Part shown: positions 9,700 through 19,585 of the stretch, piece after piece
How the letters are laid out: every line of letters starts with the position of its first letter
Position numbering within the stretch: position 1 is the first letter of the stretch
NCBI RefSeq assembly: GCF_027214045.1
Contig: NZ_JAPWHE010000001.1
Span: 728,946-792,945, forward strand
From: Castellaniella denitrificans
GTDB lineage: Bacteria > Pseudomonadota > Gammaproteobacteria > Burkholderiales > Burkholderiaceae_B
Length of the DNA stretch: 64,000 bases
Direction of reading: 5' to 3'
Notes under the pieces: generated by a model
The model's database searches: none
Seen by the model: only the letters and a program-made list of their open reading frames with translations
Told to the model about the DNA's origin: nothing
Position numbers and translations under genes: made by a program

Positions 9700-10638
9700 T
9701 CATGATCGGGCCTCCCGGGAGTTCTCCATGATGGCCAGGGCCTGGCGTTCGATGAATTCGCCCATGGTGTCGATGCCGCGCAGGCTGAGGATGGTATTGC
9801 GCACGGCGGCCTCGACCAGCACGGCCAGGTTGCGGCCCGCCGCGACCTGCAGCATCACCCGGCGGATCGGGATGCCCAGGATGTCCTGGTATTCGTCCTG
9901 GGTCGGCAGCCGCTCGAAGTTGTCGGGCGTCAGGCGCACCAGGTGGACGATCAGCTTGATCTTCATCTTGCGCCGCACCGAGGTCTCGCCGAAGATCGTG
10001 CGGATGTCCAGCAGTCCGAGGCCGCGGACCTCCAGCAGGTTCTGGAGCAGAGGCGGGCATTGGCCCTCGATGAAGTTCGGCGCGGTGCGCGAGAGTTCGA
10101 CGGCGTCGTCGGCCACCAGTCCGTGCCCCCGGGAAATCAGTTCCAGGGCCAGTTCGCTCTTGCCCAGTCCCGATTCCCCGGTGATCAGGACGCCCAGGCC
10201 CAGGACATCCATGAAGACGCCGTGCACCGTGGTCTTGGGCGCCATCCGCTTGCCCAGGTAGATGCGCAGCAGGTCGATCAGGAGGGCTGCGTCGGTGGCC
10301 GTGGACAGCAGCGGGATTTCGTGCGCCAGGCAGTAGGCCCGGAGATCCTCGGGCGTCTGGGTGCCCGCCGCCATGACGATGGCGGGGACGCCTCCGGAGA
10401 CCAGCTCGTCCATGTGGTGCTGGCGGCGGCGCGGGTCGAGCCGCAGATAGTAGGACACTTCCTCCGCGCCGAAGACCTGGATGCGCCCCGGATGAATCAG
10501 GTTCAGGTGGCCGATCAGGTCGGCGGCGGCGCCGCTGGTGTCGGGAATCAGACGCCGGTCGGCGGCGTCCTGGCCAGCGATCCAGGAGAAACGGATCTTC
10601 TCGGTGTTGTCACGAATCAGCTCTTGGATGGTCAGCAT
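9700..10638 (-). CDS. hprK: HPr kinase/phosphorylase
   Basis: 312 residues. The N-terminal domain (about 1-130) is followed by the kinase domain with P-loop GESGLGKSELALELI and VADDAVELSR. The HprK signature EVRGLGLLDI is present, and the C-terminal IPIRRVMLQVAAGRNLAVLVE completes the family pattern. The enzyme phosphorylates and dephosphorylates a serine of HPr, linking carbon/nitrogen status to PTS activity. No HPr gene is in the window. Its first 29 bases overlap the end of ptsN, which suggests translational coupling. The gene order lptB-hpf-ptsN-hprK-rapZ is typical of betaproteobacteria. Confidence 0.95.
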   Translation of the reverse strand: MLTIQELIRDNTEKIRFSWIAGQDAADRRLIPDTSGAAADLIGHLNLIHPGRIQVFGAEEVSYYLRLDPRRRQHHMDELVSGGVPAIVMAAGTQTPEDLRAYCLAHEIPLLSTATDAALLIDLLRIYLGKRMAPKTTVHGVFMDVLGLGVLITGESGLGKSELALELISRGHGLVADDAVELSRTAPNFIEGQCPPLLQNLLEVRGLGLLDIRTIFGETSVRRKMKIKLIVHLVRLTPDNFERLPTQDEYQDILGIPIRRVMLQVAAGRNLAVLVEAAVRNTILSLRGIDTMGEFIERQALAIMENSREARS

Positions 10639-11116
10639 GTTCAGGGGCCGGGGCGCTCGCGCCAGTCAGGATCAGGTGATGGACTTCCTGGGGGTCCGCA
10701 GATTGCGTCAACGCCTGGCGGATGCCGGCGTCGGACATCAGGCGGGCGATGCCGGCCAGCAGGTCCAGATGGGTCTGGGTGGCGGTTTCCGGGATCAGCA
10801 GGAAGAACAGCAGGCGGGCCGTGCGGCCGTCGTTGGCATCGAATCGGACGGGCTCGGCCAGCCGGATGAAGGCGGCGTGAGGCTCGCGCAGGTCCTTGAG
10901 GCGTCCGTGCGGGATGGCGACCTCGTGGCCCAGCGCGGTCGATCCAAGCCGTTCGCGGGCCAGCAGGCTGTGGAACACCGCCGTGCGCGCGACGCCCTGG
11001 TGGTTCTCGAACAGCAGCCCGGCGTGTTCGAAGGCGCGTTTCTTGCTGGTCGCGGCCAGATCCAGGACGATATTGTCGGGCGGCAGGATGCGGGGAGTGA
11101 GATTCATGGCGTCCAT
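10610..11116 (-). CDS. ptsN: PTS IIA-like nitrogen regulatory protein
   Basis: 168 residues from the ATG at 11116, or 165 from the ATG at 11107. A single EIIA domain is seen, with the phosphorylatable histidine in GHEVAIPHGRL near residue 75, preceded by LLARERLGSTALG. EIIA-Ntr receives phosphate through EI-Ntr and NPr/HPr and controls potassium uptake, stress sigma factors and other regulators rather than sugar transport. About 15 residues beyond the domain at the C-terminus overlap the hprK start. A GC-rich 92-base gap separates it from hpf upstream. Confidence 0.93.
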   Translation of the reverse strand: MDAMNLTPRILPPDNIVLDLAATSKKRAFEHAGLLFENHQGVARTAVFHSLLARERLGSTALGHEVAIPHGRLKDLREPHAAFIRLAEPVRFDANDGRTARLLFFLLIPETATQTHLDLLAGIARLMSDAGIRQALTQSADPQEVHHLILTGASAPAPEHADHPRADS

Positions 11117-11208
11117 TATAGGTAAATGGGCCCCACAACAATATGGCCCCGGACGGAAGTCTCGAGGCCATGTGTGGTCCCGGGCCGGAGACCGGCCCGC
11201 GCGTGCCG

Positions 11209-11535
11209 TCAGACGGTCACTTCCTGGCGTTTCGGGGGTTCGTGGACGACGTGATCCTGAGCCTTGGTCTTGTACTTGATGACCTGGCGGTCGGCCTTGT
11301 CGACCAGCAGATCGATGGCCGCATACAGGTTTTCGTCCGAGGCTTCGCAGTGCAGGTCCTTGCCACGCAGGCGCATGGTGATTTCGGCGGTGTGCTTCAG
11401 GGGCTCGATCGAGAGCATGACCTGGGTGTCGATGACCTGATCGAAGTGCCGCAGGACACGCGCCGTCTTGGTGAGGACGTATTCGCGGATGGCCGGGGTG
11501 ATTTCCAGATTGCGACCGGTGATTGTCAGGCTCAT
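11209..11535 (-). CDS. hpf: ribosome hibernation-promoting factor, short form
   Basis: 108 residues, matching the short HPF/YfiA class. Conserved features include the N-terminal MSLTITGRNLEITPAI strand and the basic helix region (RGKDLHCEASDENLYAAIDLLVDKADRQ spread over the second half). The protein binds the 30S subunit in the decoding channel and promotes 100S dimers in stationary phase. An AAGGAG-like RBS lies just before the start (CAAGGAGTCTGCATATG on the minus strand). Upstream is a 198-base gap before lptB with no gene; many relatives carry rpoN there. Confidence 0.93.
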   Translation of the reverse strand: MSLTITGRNLEITPAIREYVLTKTARVLRHFDQVIDTQVMLSIEPLKHTAEITMRLRGKDLHCEASDENLYAAIDLLVDKADRQVIKYKTKAQDHVVHEPPKRQEVTV

Positions 11536-11733
11536 ATGCAGACTCCTTGCGGAAAGACGGGGAGGGTTCGGAGGGAACCGGGGATGGACGGGATGGATCT
11601 CCTTTTCTGACAGTTCGATGACAGGTCCAGTTTACCCATTGCATCCGCAACATCAAGCGCCTGTTTTCGGTGTAGGATACCGGGATCGGCCCGGACGCGG
11701 CGCAGTCTTCGCGGACCTCCCGCGCCGGTCGCC

Positions 11734-12527
<794 letters not shown>

Positions 12528-12528
<1 letters not shown>

Positions 12529-13127
12529 TACGACCGGCCCGCTTTCTTGGCCTTGCACCGGGCGATCGCCTGGTCGATGCGGGACTGGGGCTGTGCCAGG
12601 GACCGGACGCGCCCGCCGGCGGCGGCCGAGTTCTGTCCGCCGAACGCCTCGTAGGTGCCGGATTTTTCGTGATAGATGATCCGGGCGCCGCGGACGTTGT
12701 CGAAGGCCTGGCCGCAGATCAGGCGGGTCACGGTGGCCTGGCCCGTCAGGGTGATGTCGCCCGAGGATCCGGCGTAGTCGGCCTGCAGGCCGGTGGCGAT
12801 GATCGTCTCGAATTTCTCGGGGTTTTCCTGGCGGATGGTGACGACCCGGCCTTTGTCGGCCGTGGCGGTGCCGAACTGGTTGCCCTGAGCGTCCTCGCGG
12901 GTGACGAGCTTGTCGCCGCGCAGGGTCATCGCGCCCCGGGTCAGGATCACATTGCCGGTGAAGGTGCTGGTCTTGTTGACGTCGTCGTAGTGCAGGGTGT
13001 CGGACAGGATGACCGTGTCGGGCTCGTCCTTGGGCGCGGGCGTGTCCTGGGCGGCGGCCGCCAGGGAAGCCAGGGACAAGAGGCCGGCGGCGATCGCCGC
13101 GATCAGGGCGGAAGACGGGATTTTCAT
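12528..13127 (-). CDS. lptA: LPS transport periplasmic protein LptA
   Basis: 199 residues with a Sec signal peptide (about 1-26, ending LAAAAQ). The beta-jellyroll OstA/LptA domain shows [31 protein letters not shown]-type repeats between residues 42 and 90. LptA forms the periplasmic filament carrying LPS to LptDE. A basic tail (CKAKKAGRS) closes the protein, and the last 35 residues are less typical. The start overlaps the lptC stop by four bases (ATGA), and the stop overlaps lptB. Confidence 0.93.
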
Positions 13128-13741
13128 GGTTGAGCGTTCTTTTTGGGTGCGGCGTTGCGGGCGGCCTGGTCTTCGCCCGAAATCTTGACGTCGCTGGCCG
13201 CCGTGACGGTCAGTTGGCGGGTGCGGTTATCGTAGCGCATGCCCTTGCCGCGCAGCGTGGAATGGCCGTTGACGACCAATGCCGGGCGGTCCGTGTGGAC
13301 AAGGTCCCGGTTGGGTTCGATGACGAGCTGGGAACTGCGCACGTCCAGCAGTTGGTGATTGGCGTCCGGCAGGCGTTTGAGGTGGGCGTTGCCGTTGAGC
13401 ACGATGCGGTCGCCGCGCTCGTCCAGCGTGCCGTGATCGGCGGTGCCCTCGGTGATGGGGGCGCCGGGCTGGTGGCCGACCGCGCGCGGCGAGGTGATTT
13501 CGTAGGCGTCGGTGTCCGGGAAGTGTTCCATGGCTGAACCTTCCAGGCGGTTGATGGCGCGTCCGGCGGGGTCCGTGCGCACCATCGTGAACCGGTCCGA
13601 CCAGGAGTCGCGTTCGTGGGTGACGCGCCGGGGCGGGTCGACCTGGATCGAGCGCAGGGTGTAGTCGGACGCCCACCAGGTGCCCAGCACCAGCAGGCCG
13701 AGCAGCAGCACGGCGACGAGGCTGGGCAGGCGGTCCTTCAC
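13124..13741 (-). CDS. lptC: LPS export system protein LptC
   Basis: 205 residues from a GTG at 13741 that overlaps the kdsC stop (GTGA). No ATG occurs early enough to keep the membrane anchor, so the GTG is strongly favoured. One N-terminal transmembrane segment (about 8-24, [17 protein letters not shown]) is followed by a periplasmic LptC jellyroll. LptC is the inner-membrane bitopic partner of LptBFG that passes LPS to LptA. Its C-terminal repeat region resembles LptA, as is normal for the family. Confidence 0.9.
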   Translation of the reverse strand: MKDRLPSLVAVLLLGLLVLGTWWASDYTLRSIQVDPPRRVTHERDSWSDRFTMVRTDPAGRAINRLEGSAMEHFPDTDAYEITSPRAVGHQPGAPITEGTADHGTLDERGDRIVLNGNAHLKRLPDANHQLLDVRSSQLVIEPNRDLVHTDRPALVVNGHSTLRGKGMRYDNRTRQLTVTAASDVKISGEDQAARNAAPKKNAQP

Positions 13742-14340
13742 TGGATGGCTCCGCCCAGCGTGGACAGGGAGGCCGTGAAGCAGGCGCCCAGGCGGCCCTG
13801 GGCCGCCAGGATCAGGTCGCAGCATTCGCGCACGGCGCCCGCGCCGCCGCGCAGGGTACTGGTCCAGTGGGCCGCCTGGCCGACATAAAAGGGCGCGTTG
13901 GGCACGCTGGCGGCGAAGCCGACCCGCTGCAGCACGGGCAGATCGATGATGTCGTCGCCCATGTAGCCCAAGTCCTGCAGGGACAGGCCGGCCTCGCGGG
14001 CAAGGTCTTCGACCGTGTTGATCTTGTCGCGGACACCCTGGAGGATGGGCGAGATGCCCAGTTCGGCCGCCCGGCGGGCCGTGATGGCGCTTTTCCGGCC
14101 GCTGACCCAGGCGACGTGGATGCCCTGCTCGCGCAGCAGCCGCAGGCCGTGGCCATCCAGCGCATTGAAGGGCTTGACGGCCTCGCCGTGTTCGCCATAC
14201 CAGAGACTGCCATCGGTCAGGATGCCGTCGACGTCGAACACCATCATGCGCACCGCGCGAGCCCGATCGCGGACCGCTTCCGGGATGCGGGCCAGGATCT
14301 GGGCTTCGGCGGGATGGGAGAAACCGGGCAATTCGTTCAT
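13738..14340 (-). CDS. kdsC: 3-deoxy-D-manno-octulosonate 8-phosphate phosphatase
   Basis: 200 residues. This cap-less HAD enzyme shows MMVFDVDGILTDGSLWY (nucleophile and acid Asp), WVSGRKSAITARRAAELG, and GYMGDDIIDLPVL, the typical KdsC pattern. It hydrolyses Kdo-8-phosphate to Kdo in the cytoplasm, the last step before CMP activation. It overlaps kdsD upstream (ATGA) and lptC downstream (GTGA), so Kdo supply and LPS export are translated as one block. The N-terminal 30 residues before the first motif are slightly longer than in E. coli. Confidence 0.95.
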   Translation of the reverse strand: MNELPGFSHPAEAQILARIPEAVRDRARAVRMMVFDVDGILTDGSLWYGEHGEAVKPFNALDGHGLRLLREQGIHVAWVSGRKSAITARRAAELGISPILQGVRDKINTVEDLAREAGLSLQDLGYMGDDIIDLPVLQRVGFAASVPNAPFYVGQAAHWTSTLRGGAGAVRECCDLILAAQGRLGACFTASLSTLGGAIQ

Positions 14341-15326
14341 CAGATGACCTTTGCGGCGAGGAGGTCGTGCATGTGCAGAGCCCCCAATAATAGCCCGTCG
14401 CCATCCAGGACCAGCATCTGGTTGAGTTTGTGCTCGTCCATGATCGTGGCGGCCTCGATGGCGGGCGCGTCGGCCGCGATCGAGCGCGGGTGGCGGCTCA
14501 TGCCGGCCGAGACCGGCAGGGCGCGGATGTCGCCGTGCTGGGCGATCATGCGGCGCAGGTCGCCGTCGGTGAACAGGCCCACGGGGCGTCCGGCTTCCAG
14601 GACGATGGTCATCCCCATGCCCTTGGCCGACATTTCGGTCAGGGCGTCGGGGATCAGGGTGTCGGGGGCGACGCGCGGCAGGGCCGCGCCGCTGCGCATG
14701 ATGTCGGCCACGGAGGTCAGCAGCCGCCTGCCCAGGGCGCCGCCGGGATGCGATCGGGCGAAATCGTCGCGGTTGAAGCCGCGCGCCTCCAGGCAGGCGA
14801 CGGCGATGGCGTCGCCCAGCACCAGGGCGGCCGTGGTGCTGGCGGTGGGGGCGAGGTTCAGGGGGCAGGCTTCCTGGTCCACTGCGGCGTCCAGCGTCAG
14901 GTCGGCGCTGATGGCCAGTTCGGAACCGGCGTGGCCGGTCAGGGCGATGATGCGCGTGCCCATGCGTTTGGCCACGGAAATGATGGTGATCAGTTCCTGG
15001 GCCGAGCCGGAATAGGAGATCGCCAGCAGGATGTCCTGGCCGGTGAGCATGCCCAGATCGCCGTGGATGGCTTCGGCCGCGTGCATGAAGAAGGCGGGCG
15101 TGCCGGTGGATGCCAGGGTGGCGGCGATCTTGCGGGCGACGTGGCCGGATTTGCCGATGCCGGTGACCACGACGCGGCCCGGACAGTCCAGGATCAGGCC
15201 GACCGCCTGGGCGAAGCGCGCGTCGATGCGGCCTTGCAGGGCTTGCAGGGCCTGGATCTCGATGCCGAAGGTGCGGTCGGCGCTGGCACGGATCGCCTCC
15301 GGGCTGGGTCTGGGGTGGGCATGCAT
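14340..15326 (-). CDS. kdsD: arabinose-5-phosphate isomerase
   Basis: 328 residues. An N-terminal SIS domain carries [20 protein letters not shown] and [10 protein letters not shown]. Two C-terminal CBS domains follow, the first with [13 protein letters not shown] and the second from about residue 275. The enzyme converts ribulose-5-phosphate to arabinose-5-phosphate for Kdo synthesis. It is the first gene of the leftward kds-lpt-pts block; its promoter must lie in the 89 bases shared with the divergent apt gene. Confidence 0.95.
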   Translation of the reverse strand: MHAHPRPSPEAIRASADRTFGIEIQALQALQGRIDARFAQAVGLILDCPGRVVVTGIGKSGHVARKIAATLASTGTPAFFMHAAEAIHGDLGMLTGQDILLAISYSGSAQELITIISVAKRMGTRIIALTGHAGSELAISADLTLDAAVDQEACPLNLAPTASTTAALVLGDAIAVACLEARGFNRDDFARSHPGGALGRRLLTSVADIMRSGAALPRVAPDTLIPDALTEMSAKGMGMTIVLEAGRPVGLFTDGDLRRMIAQHGDIRALPVSAGMSRHPRSIAADAPAIEAATIMDEHKLNQMLVLDGDGLLLGALHMHDLLAAKVI

Positions 15327-15415
15327 CCCGCGATTTTAAGCGGAATGGGCACCCCGGTGAGAGGGCGGGCTTGTTAAACTGTGCCCGCCTCATGCTCCCG
15401 CCACAGGACCCCGCC

Positions 15416-15979
15416 ATGCAAACCGATCCGGCCCAGTACATCCGCGACACGATCCGCACCGTGCCCGATTGGCCGAAACCCGGTGTGCAGTTCCGGGACA
15501 TCACCCCGGTGCTGCAGGATCCGCGCTCGTTCCGCGTGCTGATCGATTTGTTCGTCTACCGCTACATGCGCCAGCGTCTGGACCTGGTGGCGGGGATCGA
15601 CGCGCGCGGCTTCATCGTGGGCTCGGTGCTGGCCTACGAACTGAACCTGGGTTTCGTGCCGGTGCGCAAGCAGGGCAAGCTGCCGTTTCGCACGGTGGCC
15701 GAGGAATACGCCCTGGAATACGGCAATGCCGCGGTGGAGATGCACACGGATTCGGTGCGGCCCGGCCAGCGCGTGCTGTTGATCGATGACCTGATCGCCA
15801 CCGGCGGCACGATGCTGGCGGCGTCCCGCCTGTTGCAGCGCCTGGGGGCCAACGTGGCCGAGGCCGCCGCCATCATCGACCTGCCCGACCTGGGCGGCTC
15901 GAAGGCCGTCCGGGATTCGGGTCTGCCGGTGTATACGGTCTGCGAATTCGAGACGGGTCCGGAGCATCCAGAGCCATAG
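15416..15979 (+). CDS. apt: adenine phosphoribosyltransferase
   Basis: 187 residues from the ATG at 15416; an in-frame TTG-type start at 15371 would add 15 residues not found in relatives. The PRPP-binding motif [17 protein letters not shown] is intact, with the family segments [15 protein letters not shown] and [14 protein letters not shown]. Apt salvages adenine to AMP. The last 107 bases overlap, on the opposite strand, the end of cydC. The upstream sequence TTGTTAAACT (15371-15380) may belong to its promoter. Confidence 0.95.
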   Translation: MQTDPAQYIRDTIRTVPDWPKPGVQFRDITPVLQDPRSFRVLIDLFVYRYMRQRLDLVAGIDARGFIVGSVLAYELNLGFVPVRKQGKLPFRTVAEEYALEYGNAAVEMHTDSVRPGQRVLLIDDLIATGGTMLAASRLLQRLGANVAEAAAIIDLPDLGGSKAVRDSGLPVYTVCEFETGPEHPEP

Positions 15980-17681
15980 TCTGATCCACGACCCCGGGAG
16001 GCAGGGGCGCATGCGTGGCCAGCACGACGGTGCGGCCCCGGGTCGCCCGAGGCAGGTCGGCCAGGAACTCCGCCTCCGTGTCGGCGTCCAGACCCGCGGT
16101 TGGCTCGTCGAGCAGCAAGATTTCTGCGGGTGACAACAGGATCCGTGCCAGGGCCAGCCTGCGTGCCTGGCCGACGGAAAGGCAGGCCCCCGTTTCTCCG
16201 ATCCAGGTATCCAGGCCGTGCGGCAGGCTGCGGACGAAGGCGCCCAGACGCGCGGCGTCGAGGGCGTGCCACAACGACGCGTCATCGGCCTGCGGGTCGC
16301 CGATCAGCAGGTTGGTCCGTATCGTGCCGAGGAACAGTGGCGCATCCTGCGCCAGCAGCGCCATGCGCGCATGCAGCGTGGCCTGGGCGCATGCGCGCAG
16401 ATCGATGCCGCCATAGAAAATGTGGCCAGCCTGGGGATCGTCCAGGCGCAGCAACAGGTGCAGCAGCGTGGATTTGCCCGCGCCGCTGGCCCCCGTCAGC
16501 GCGGTGCGGCTGCCGGGCGGGAGGTCGAGATCGAGACCGTCCAGGACCGGCCTGTCCGGAGCCTCCGGATAGGCGTAATGCAGCCCCCGGACCTGCAAGG
16601 CGCTCCCGGCTGGCGGCATCCGGGGCGCAGGGGGATCGCGCAGGTCGGTTTCCACCGATGTAATGGCTTCGATGCGCACCAGGGCGGCCAGCGCGGCACC
16701 CATGCGGGTCGCGCCGCGCATGACGGGGCCGATGGTTTCGAACAGGCCCAGGGTCCCCAGCAGCAGGCCGGCCATCACGGGCGGGGCCAGCTGGCCGCGG
16801 TCGACGGCATCCAGGCCGGTCCACAGGATCGCCAGCAGGGCGATGCCGGTGGCGGCCTGGATCAGGCCCTGGCCACCGGCGCTCAGGTTGGCCTGGGCAT
16901 TGCGGGCGCGGGCGGCGCGACCGCAGGCTTGATCGAAATGCTCCAGGATGTGTCCCGAAAGCGCCAGGGACAGGATGTCCGCATGGCCTTCGGTCGCTTC
17001 CTGGACTGCTGCGCGCAATTGGGCGGCGCTGTCCTGGATGGCCTGGCCGGGCGCTTTGGCCTGGTGAAGCAGGATGGCCGGGACCAGCAGACAGGCCGCA
17101 AGAAAAACCGCGGCGACGGCGCCGGCGGCTGCCGGCAACTGCCAGGCCAGGATGGCCGTCATGGCCAGGCCGGCCAGCAGGGCGCTCAGCAGCGGCGCCA
17201 TCAGAGTCAGGAACAGGGTATCGAGCGCATCGACATCCGATGTCAGGCGCGCCACCAGGTCGCCCGAGCGATAACGGGCCAATTGACGGGGTGACAACCG
17301 GGCCAGCGCTCGGAAAAGCGTGCTGCGCAGTTCCGCGAGCAGGTGCAGGGTCGCCGTGTGACCGGCCAGGCGTTCCGCGTAGCGGGCGCCGATGCGGATG
17401 AACGAGAACCCGCGCACCAGCGCCGAGGGTGCGAACAGGTTGAAGGCCTGGGCCGCGCTCGCCGAGGCGGCTCCGGCCAGGGCCGCGCCGGTCAGGAACC
17501 AGCCGGCGACGCCCAGCAGGCCCGCGCCGGCCAGCGCCGTCAGCAGGGCCAGGGCCACGGTGGCGGCCAGGCTTGGCCAATGACGCCGGTAGATCTGTGC
17601 CAGCAGGCGCCCTCGGCCCATCGGGCGGTCGCCCTGTTGCGCATCCGTGGGCAGGCTGCCGGGGTTGTGTGGTGCTGTCAT
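15873..17681 (-). CDS. cydC: thiol reductant ABC exporter subunit CydC
   Basis: 602 residues from the ATG at 17681. Six transmembrane segments lie in the first 320 residues. The nucleotide-binding domain has Walker [19 protein letters not shown], Walker [15 protein letters not shown] and the switch histidine ATHAPL. The signature [13 protein letters not shown] carries Val where Gly is usual (LSGGQ). CydDC exports glutathione and cysteine to the periplasm and is required to assemble cytochrome bd. The C-terminal 30 residues (Pro/Arg-rich) continue past the domain into sequence antisense to apt. Its ATG overlaps the cydD stop by four bases. Confidence 0.93.
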   Translation of the reverse strand: MTAPHNPGSLPTDAQQGDRPMGRGRLLAQIYRRHWPSLAATVALALLTALAGAGLLGVAGWFLTGAALAGAASASAAQAFNLFAPSALVRGFSFIRIGARYAERLAGHTATLHLLAELRSTLFRALARLSPRQLARYRSGDLVARLTSDVDALDTLFLTLMAPLLSALLAGLAMTAILAWQLPAAAGAVAAVFLAACLLVPAILLHQAKAPGQAIQDSAAQLRAAVQEATEGHADILSLALSGHILEHFDQACGRAARARNAQANLSAGGQGLIQAATGIALLAILWTGLDAVDRGQLAPPVMAGLLLGTLGLFETIGPVMRGATRMGAALAALVRIEAITSVETDLRDPPAPRMPPAGSALQVRGLHYAYPEAPDRPVLDGLDLDLPPGSRTALTGASGAGKSTLLHLLLRLDDPQAGHIFYGGIDLRACAQATLHARMALLAQDAPLFLGTIRTNLLIGDPQADDASLWHALDAARLGAFVRSLPHGLDTWIGETGACLSVGQARRLALARILLSPAEILLLDEPTAGLDADTEAEFLADLPRATRGRTVVLATHAPLPPGVVDQTMALDAPDPSRIRRPYTPADPNPGRPSSRPGRAGR

Positions 17682-19450
17682 GTTGCCGCCCCGATGCGGC
17701 CGTTCTCCAGCCGGAGGCGGCGCGGCAGCCGGCGCGCCACCTCGACGGAGTGGGTGACGAGCAGCAGGGTGCGGCCGCGCGCGAAATCCAGGAGCCCATC
17801 CAGTACGGCGTTGCGCGTGGCTTCGTCCAGATGGGCGGTGGGCTCGTCGAGCAGGATCAGGCCGGGGGCGCGCAGGTACAGCCGAGCCAGGGCGACGCGC
17901 TGCGCCTGCCCACCAGACAGGCTGTGTCCGCGCGGGTCGAGCCGGCTGTCCAGACCGTGAGGCATGTGTTGGGAAAACTCGGTCACGCAGGCCCGTTGCG
18001 CGGCGCGGGAGATTTCCGCGGCGCTTGCCTCGGGGCGTCCGAGACGGATGTTGTCTGCGATCGAGCCCTGGAGCAGACAGGGGCGCTGGCCGATCAGGAT
18101 GACCCGTTCGCGCAGCCTGGATTCCGGCCATTCGGCCAGCGGGCGTCCATCGAGTCTCAGGGGGCCTTCGGCGGTCTGGAGCCGCGCCAGGACTTCGAGC
18201 AAGGTTGTCTTGCCGACACCGCTGCCACCCAGCAAGGCGACGTGCTCGCCCGGCTGGATCGACAAGGAAAGCCCATCCAGGACGGGCCTGGATCGTTCTG
18301 GCAGAATCAGCCGCAATGGGCCCGCCTGCACGGCCAGGCCCGATGCCTGCGGGGCCGTGGGCGGGGCTTCGGTATCCGTGTCCCGGCCGGGGTCGGGCGG
18401 TTGCGGCATCGCGGCGCCGAGGGGAGGCAGGACGCCAAAGGTTGCTTCGATCTGCACAGCGGCGGCCCGCGCGGCCGCGCGGTCGTGATAGTGGGCGGCG
18501 AACTGGCGCAGGGGCGCGTAGACTTCCGGCGCCATCAGCAAGCAGAAGAATCCCGCCTGGAGCGTCAGGGGCTGGGTGCGCAGATCCAGGTAGCCCAGGT
18601 AGCTCAGGCCGATGTAGACGGCGACACCCGCCACGCCCAGGGCGGCGAAGAACTCCAGCACGGCGGAGGACAGGAACGCGATGCGCAGGACGGCCAGGGT
18701 GCGGTCGCGCAGCGTATCGCTGGCCTGGGCGACCGTTTCCGATTCGGCCTGCGCCCGGCCGTGCAATTTCAGGGTGGACAGGCCGCGCAGCCGGTCGGCG
18801 AAGAAACCCGACAGGCGGGCGAACGTCCGCAGGTGGCGCCGGCTGGCCGCCTCCGCGCCCCAGCCGACCAGTGCCATGAAAAGCGGAATCAGCGGGGCGG
18901 TCGCCAGCAGCAGGAGGCCGGCGACGAGGTCGACGGGCAGGACGACGAGGGAAAATGCGATCGGCAGCACGAGGGCGGCCGCCATGGAAGGCAGATAACG
19001 GGAAAAATAGCCGTCCAGGGCTTCGGTCTGCTCAACGACCGCGCCCGCCAGTTCGCCGGATGCCTGGCGCCGTGTCCATGCGGGACCGGCCGCCAGCAGC
19101 GTGCGCATCAGCATCTGGCGGACGGCGCGTTTGATGCGTTCGGCGGCAAGGGCGCCCGCCCGTTCCGCCATCCAGGCCAGGGCCGCGCGGGCCAGGATCA
19201 GCGCGGCGATCCAGGCGAGCGGCTGCAGCAGGGCGTCGCGGCCGACCCTTTGGATGAATCCGGCTTCCAGGGTGTGCGCCAGCAGCCAGGACTGGAAGAC
19301 CAGCAGGCATCCGGCCAGCAGAGGGGCCGCCGATGCCAGGGCCAGTGGCACCCGGGCCTGGCGCGCCAGACCCCGCAGCCATCGGGCCTGGTCCGGCGTT
19401 GAGGGCTGGACGATGGCCGGATCGTATTCCAGGCTGGAGCGATCGTTCAC
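17678..19450 (-). CDS. cydD: thiol reductant ABC exporter subunit CydD
   Basis: 590 residues from a GTG at 19450 that overlaps the cydX stop (GTGA); a longer in-frame reading through cydX is rejected because that stretch codes for CydX in another frame. There are six transmembrane segments before residue 330. The ATPase domain has Walker A LGGSGVGKTTLLEVLARL, signature LSGGQAQRVALARLYL, Walker B LILLDEPTAHLD and VTHSVEVA. It pairs with CydC to export reductants needed for haem d insertion and maturation of cytochrome bd. The two half-transporters are co-translated. Confidence 0.93.
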   Translation of the reverse strand: MNDRSSLEYDPAIVQPSTPDQARWLRGLARQARVPLALASAAPLLAGCLLVFQSWLLAHTLEAGFIQRVGRDALLQPLAWIAALILARAALAWMAERAGALAAERIKRAVRQMLMRTLLAAGPAWTRRQASGELAGAVVEQTEALDGYFSRYLPSMAAALVLPIAFSLVVLPVDLVAGLLLLATAPLIPLFMALVGWGAEAASRRHLRTFARLSGFFADRLRGLSTLKLHGRAQAESETVAQASDTLRDRTLAVLRIAFLSSAVLEFFAALGVAGVAVYIGLSYLGYLDLRTQPLTLQAGFFCLLMAPEVYAPLRQFAAHYHDRAAARAAAVQIEATFGVLPPLGAAMPQPPDPGRDTDTEAPPTAPQASGLAVQAGPLRLILPERSRPVLDGLSLSIQPGEHVALLGGSGVGKTTLLEVLARLQTAEGPLRLDGRPLAEWPESRLRERVILIGQRPCLLQGSIADNIRLGRPEASAAEISRAAQRACVTEFSQHMPHGLDSRLDPRGHSLSGGQAQRVALARLYLRAPGLILLDEPTAHLDEATRNAVLDGLLDFARGRTLLLVTHSVEVARRLPRRLRLENGRIGAAT

Positions 19451-19575
19451 TCGGTGTCCGGGGGCGGCATGGGCGGCGCGTGCGCATGGCCCTCGCGCAG
19501 TTCGAACCACATTGCATTCAGGATGCCGAATGCGCAGGCCAGGCCCAGGCCCAGGATCCAAGAAAAATACCACAT
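19447..19575 (-). CDS. cydX: cytochrome bd oxidase small subunit CydX
   Basis: A 42-residue reading frame translated by hand from the minus strand. It starts MWYFSWILGLGLACAFGILN and continues AMWFELREGH, then a His/Pro-rich tail ending DTE. The N-terminal W-Y-F-W-I-L-G transmembrane helix and the following N-A-x-W-x-E segment are the CydX/YbgT signature. It lies 10 bases after cydB and its TGA overlaps the cydD GTG. CydX stabilises the haem groups of the CydAB complex. It is easily missed because of its size. Confidence 0.93.
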   Translation of the reverse strand: MWYFSWILGLGLACAFGILNAMWFELREGHAHAPPMPPPDTE

Positions 19576-19585
19576 GTCCGGTGCC

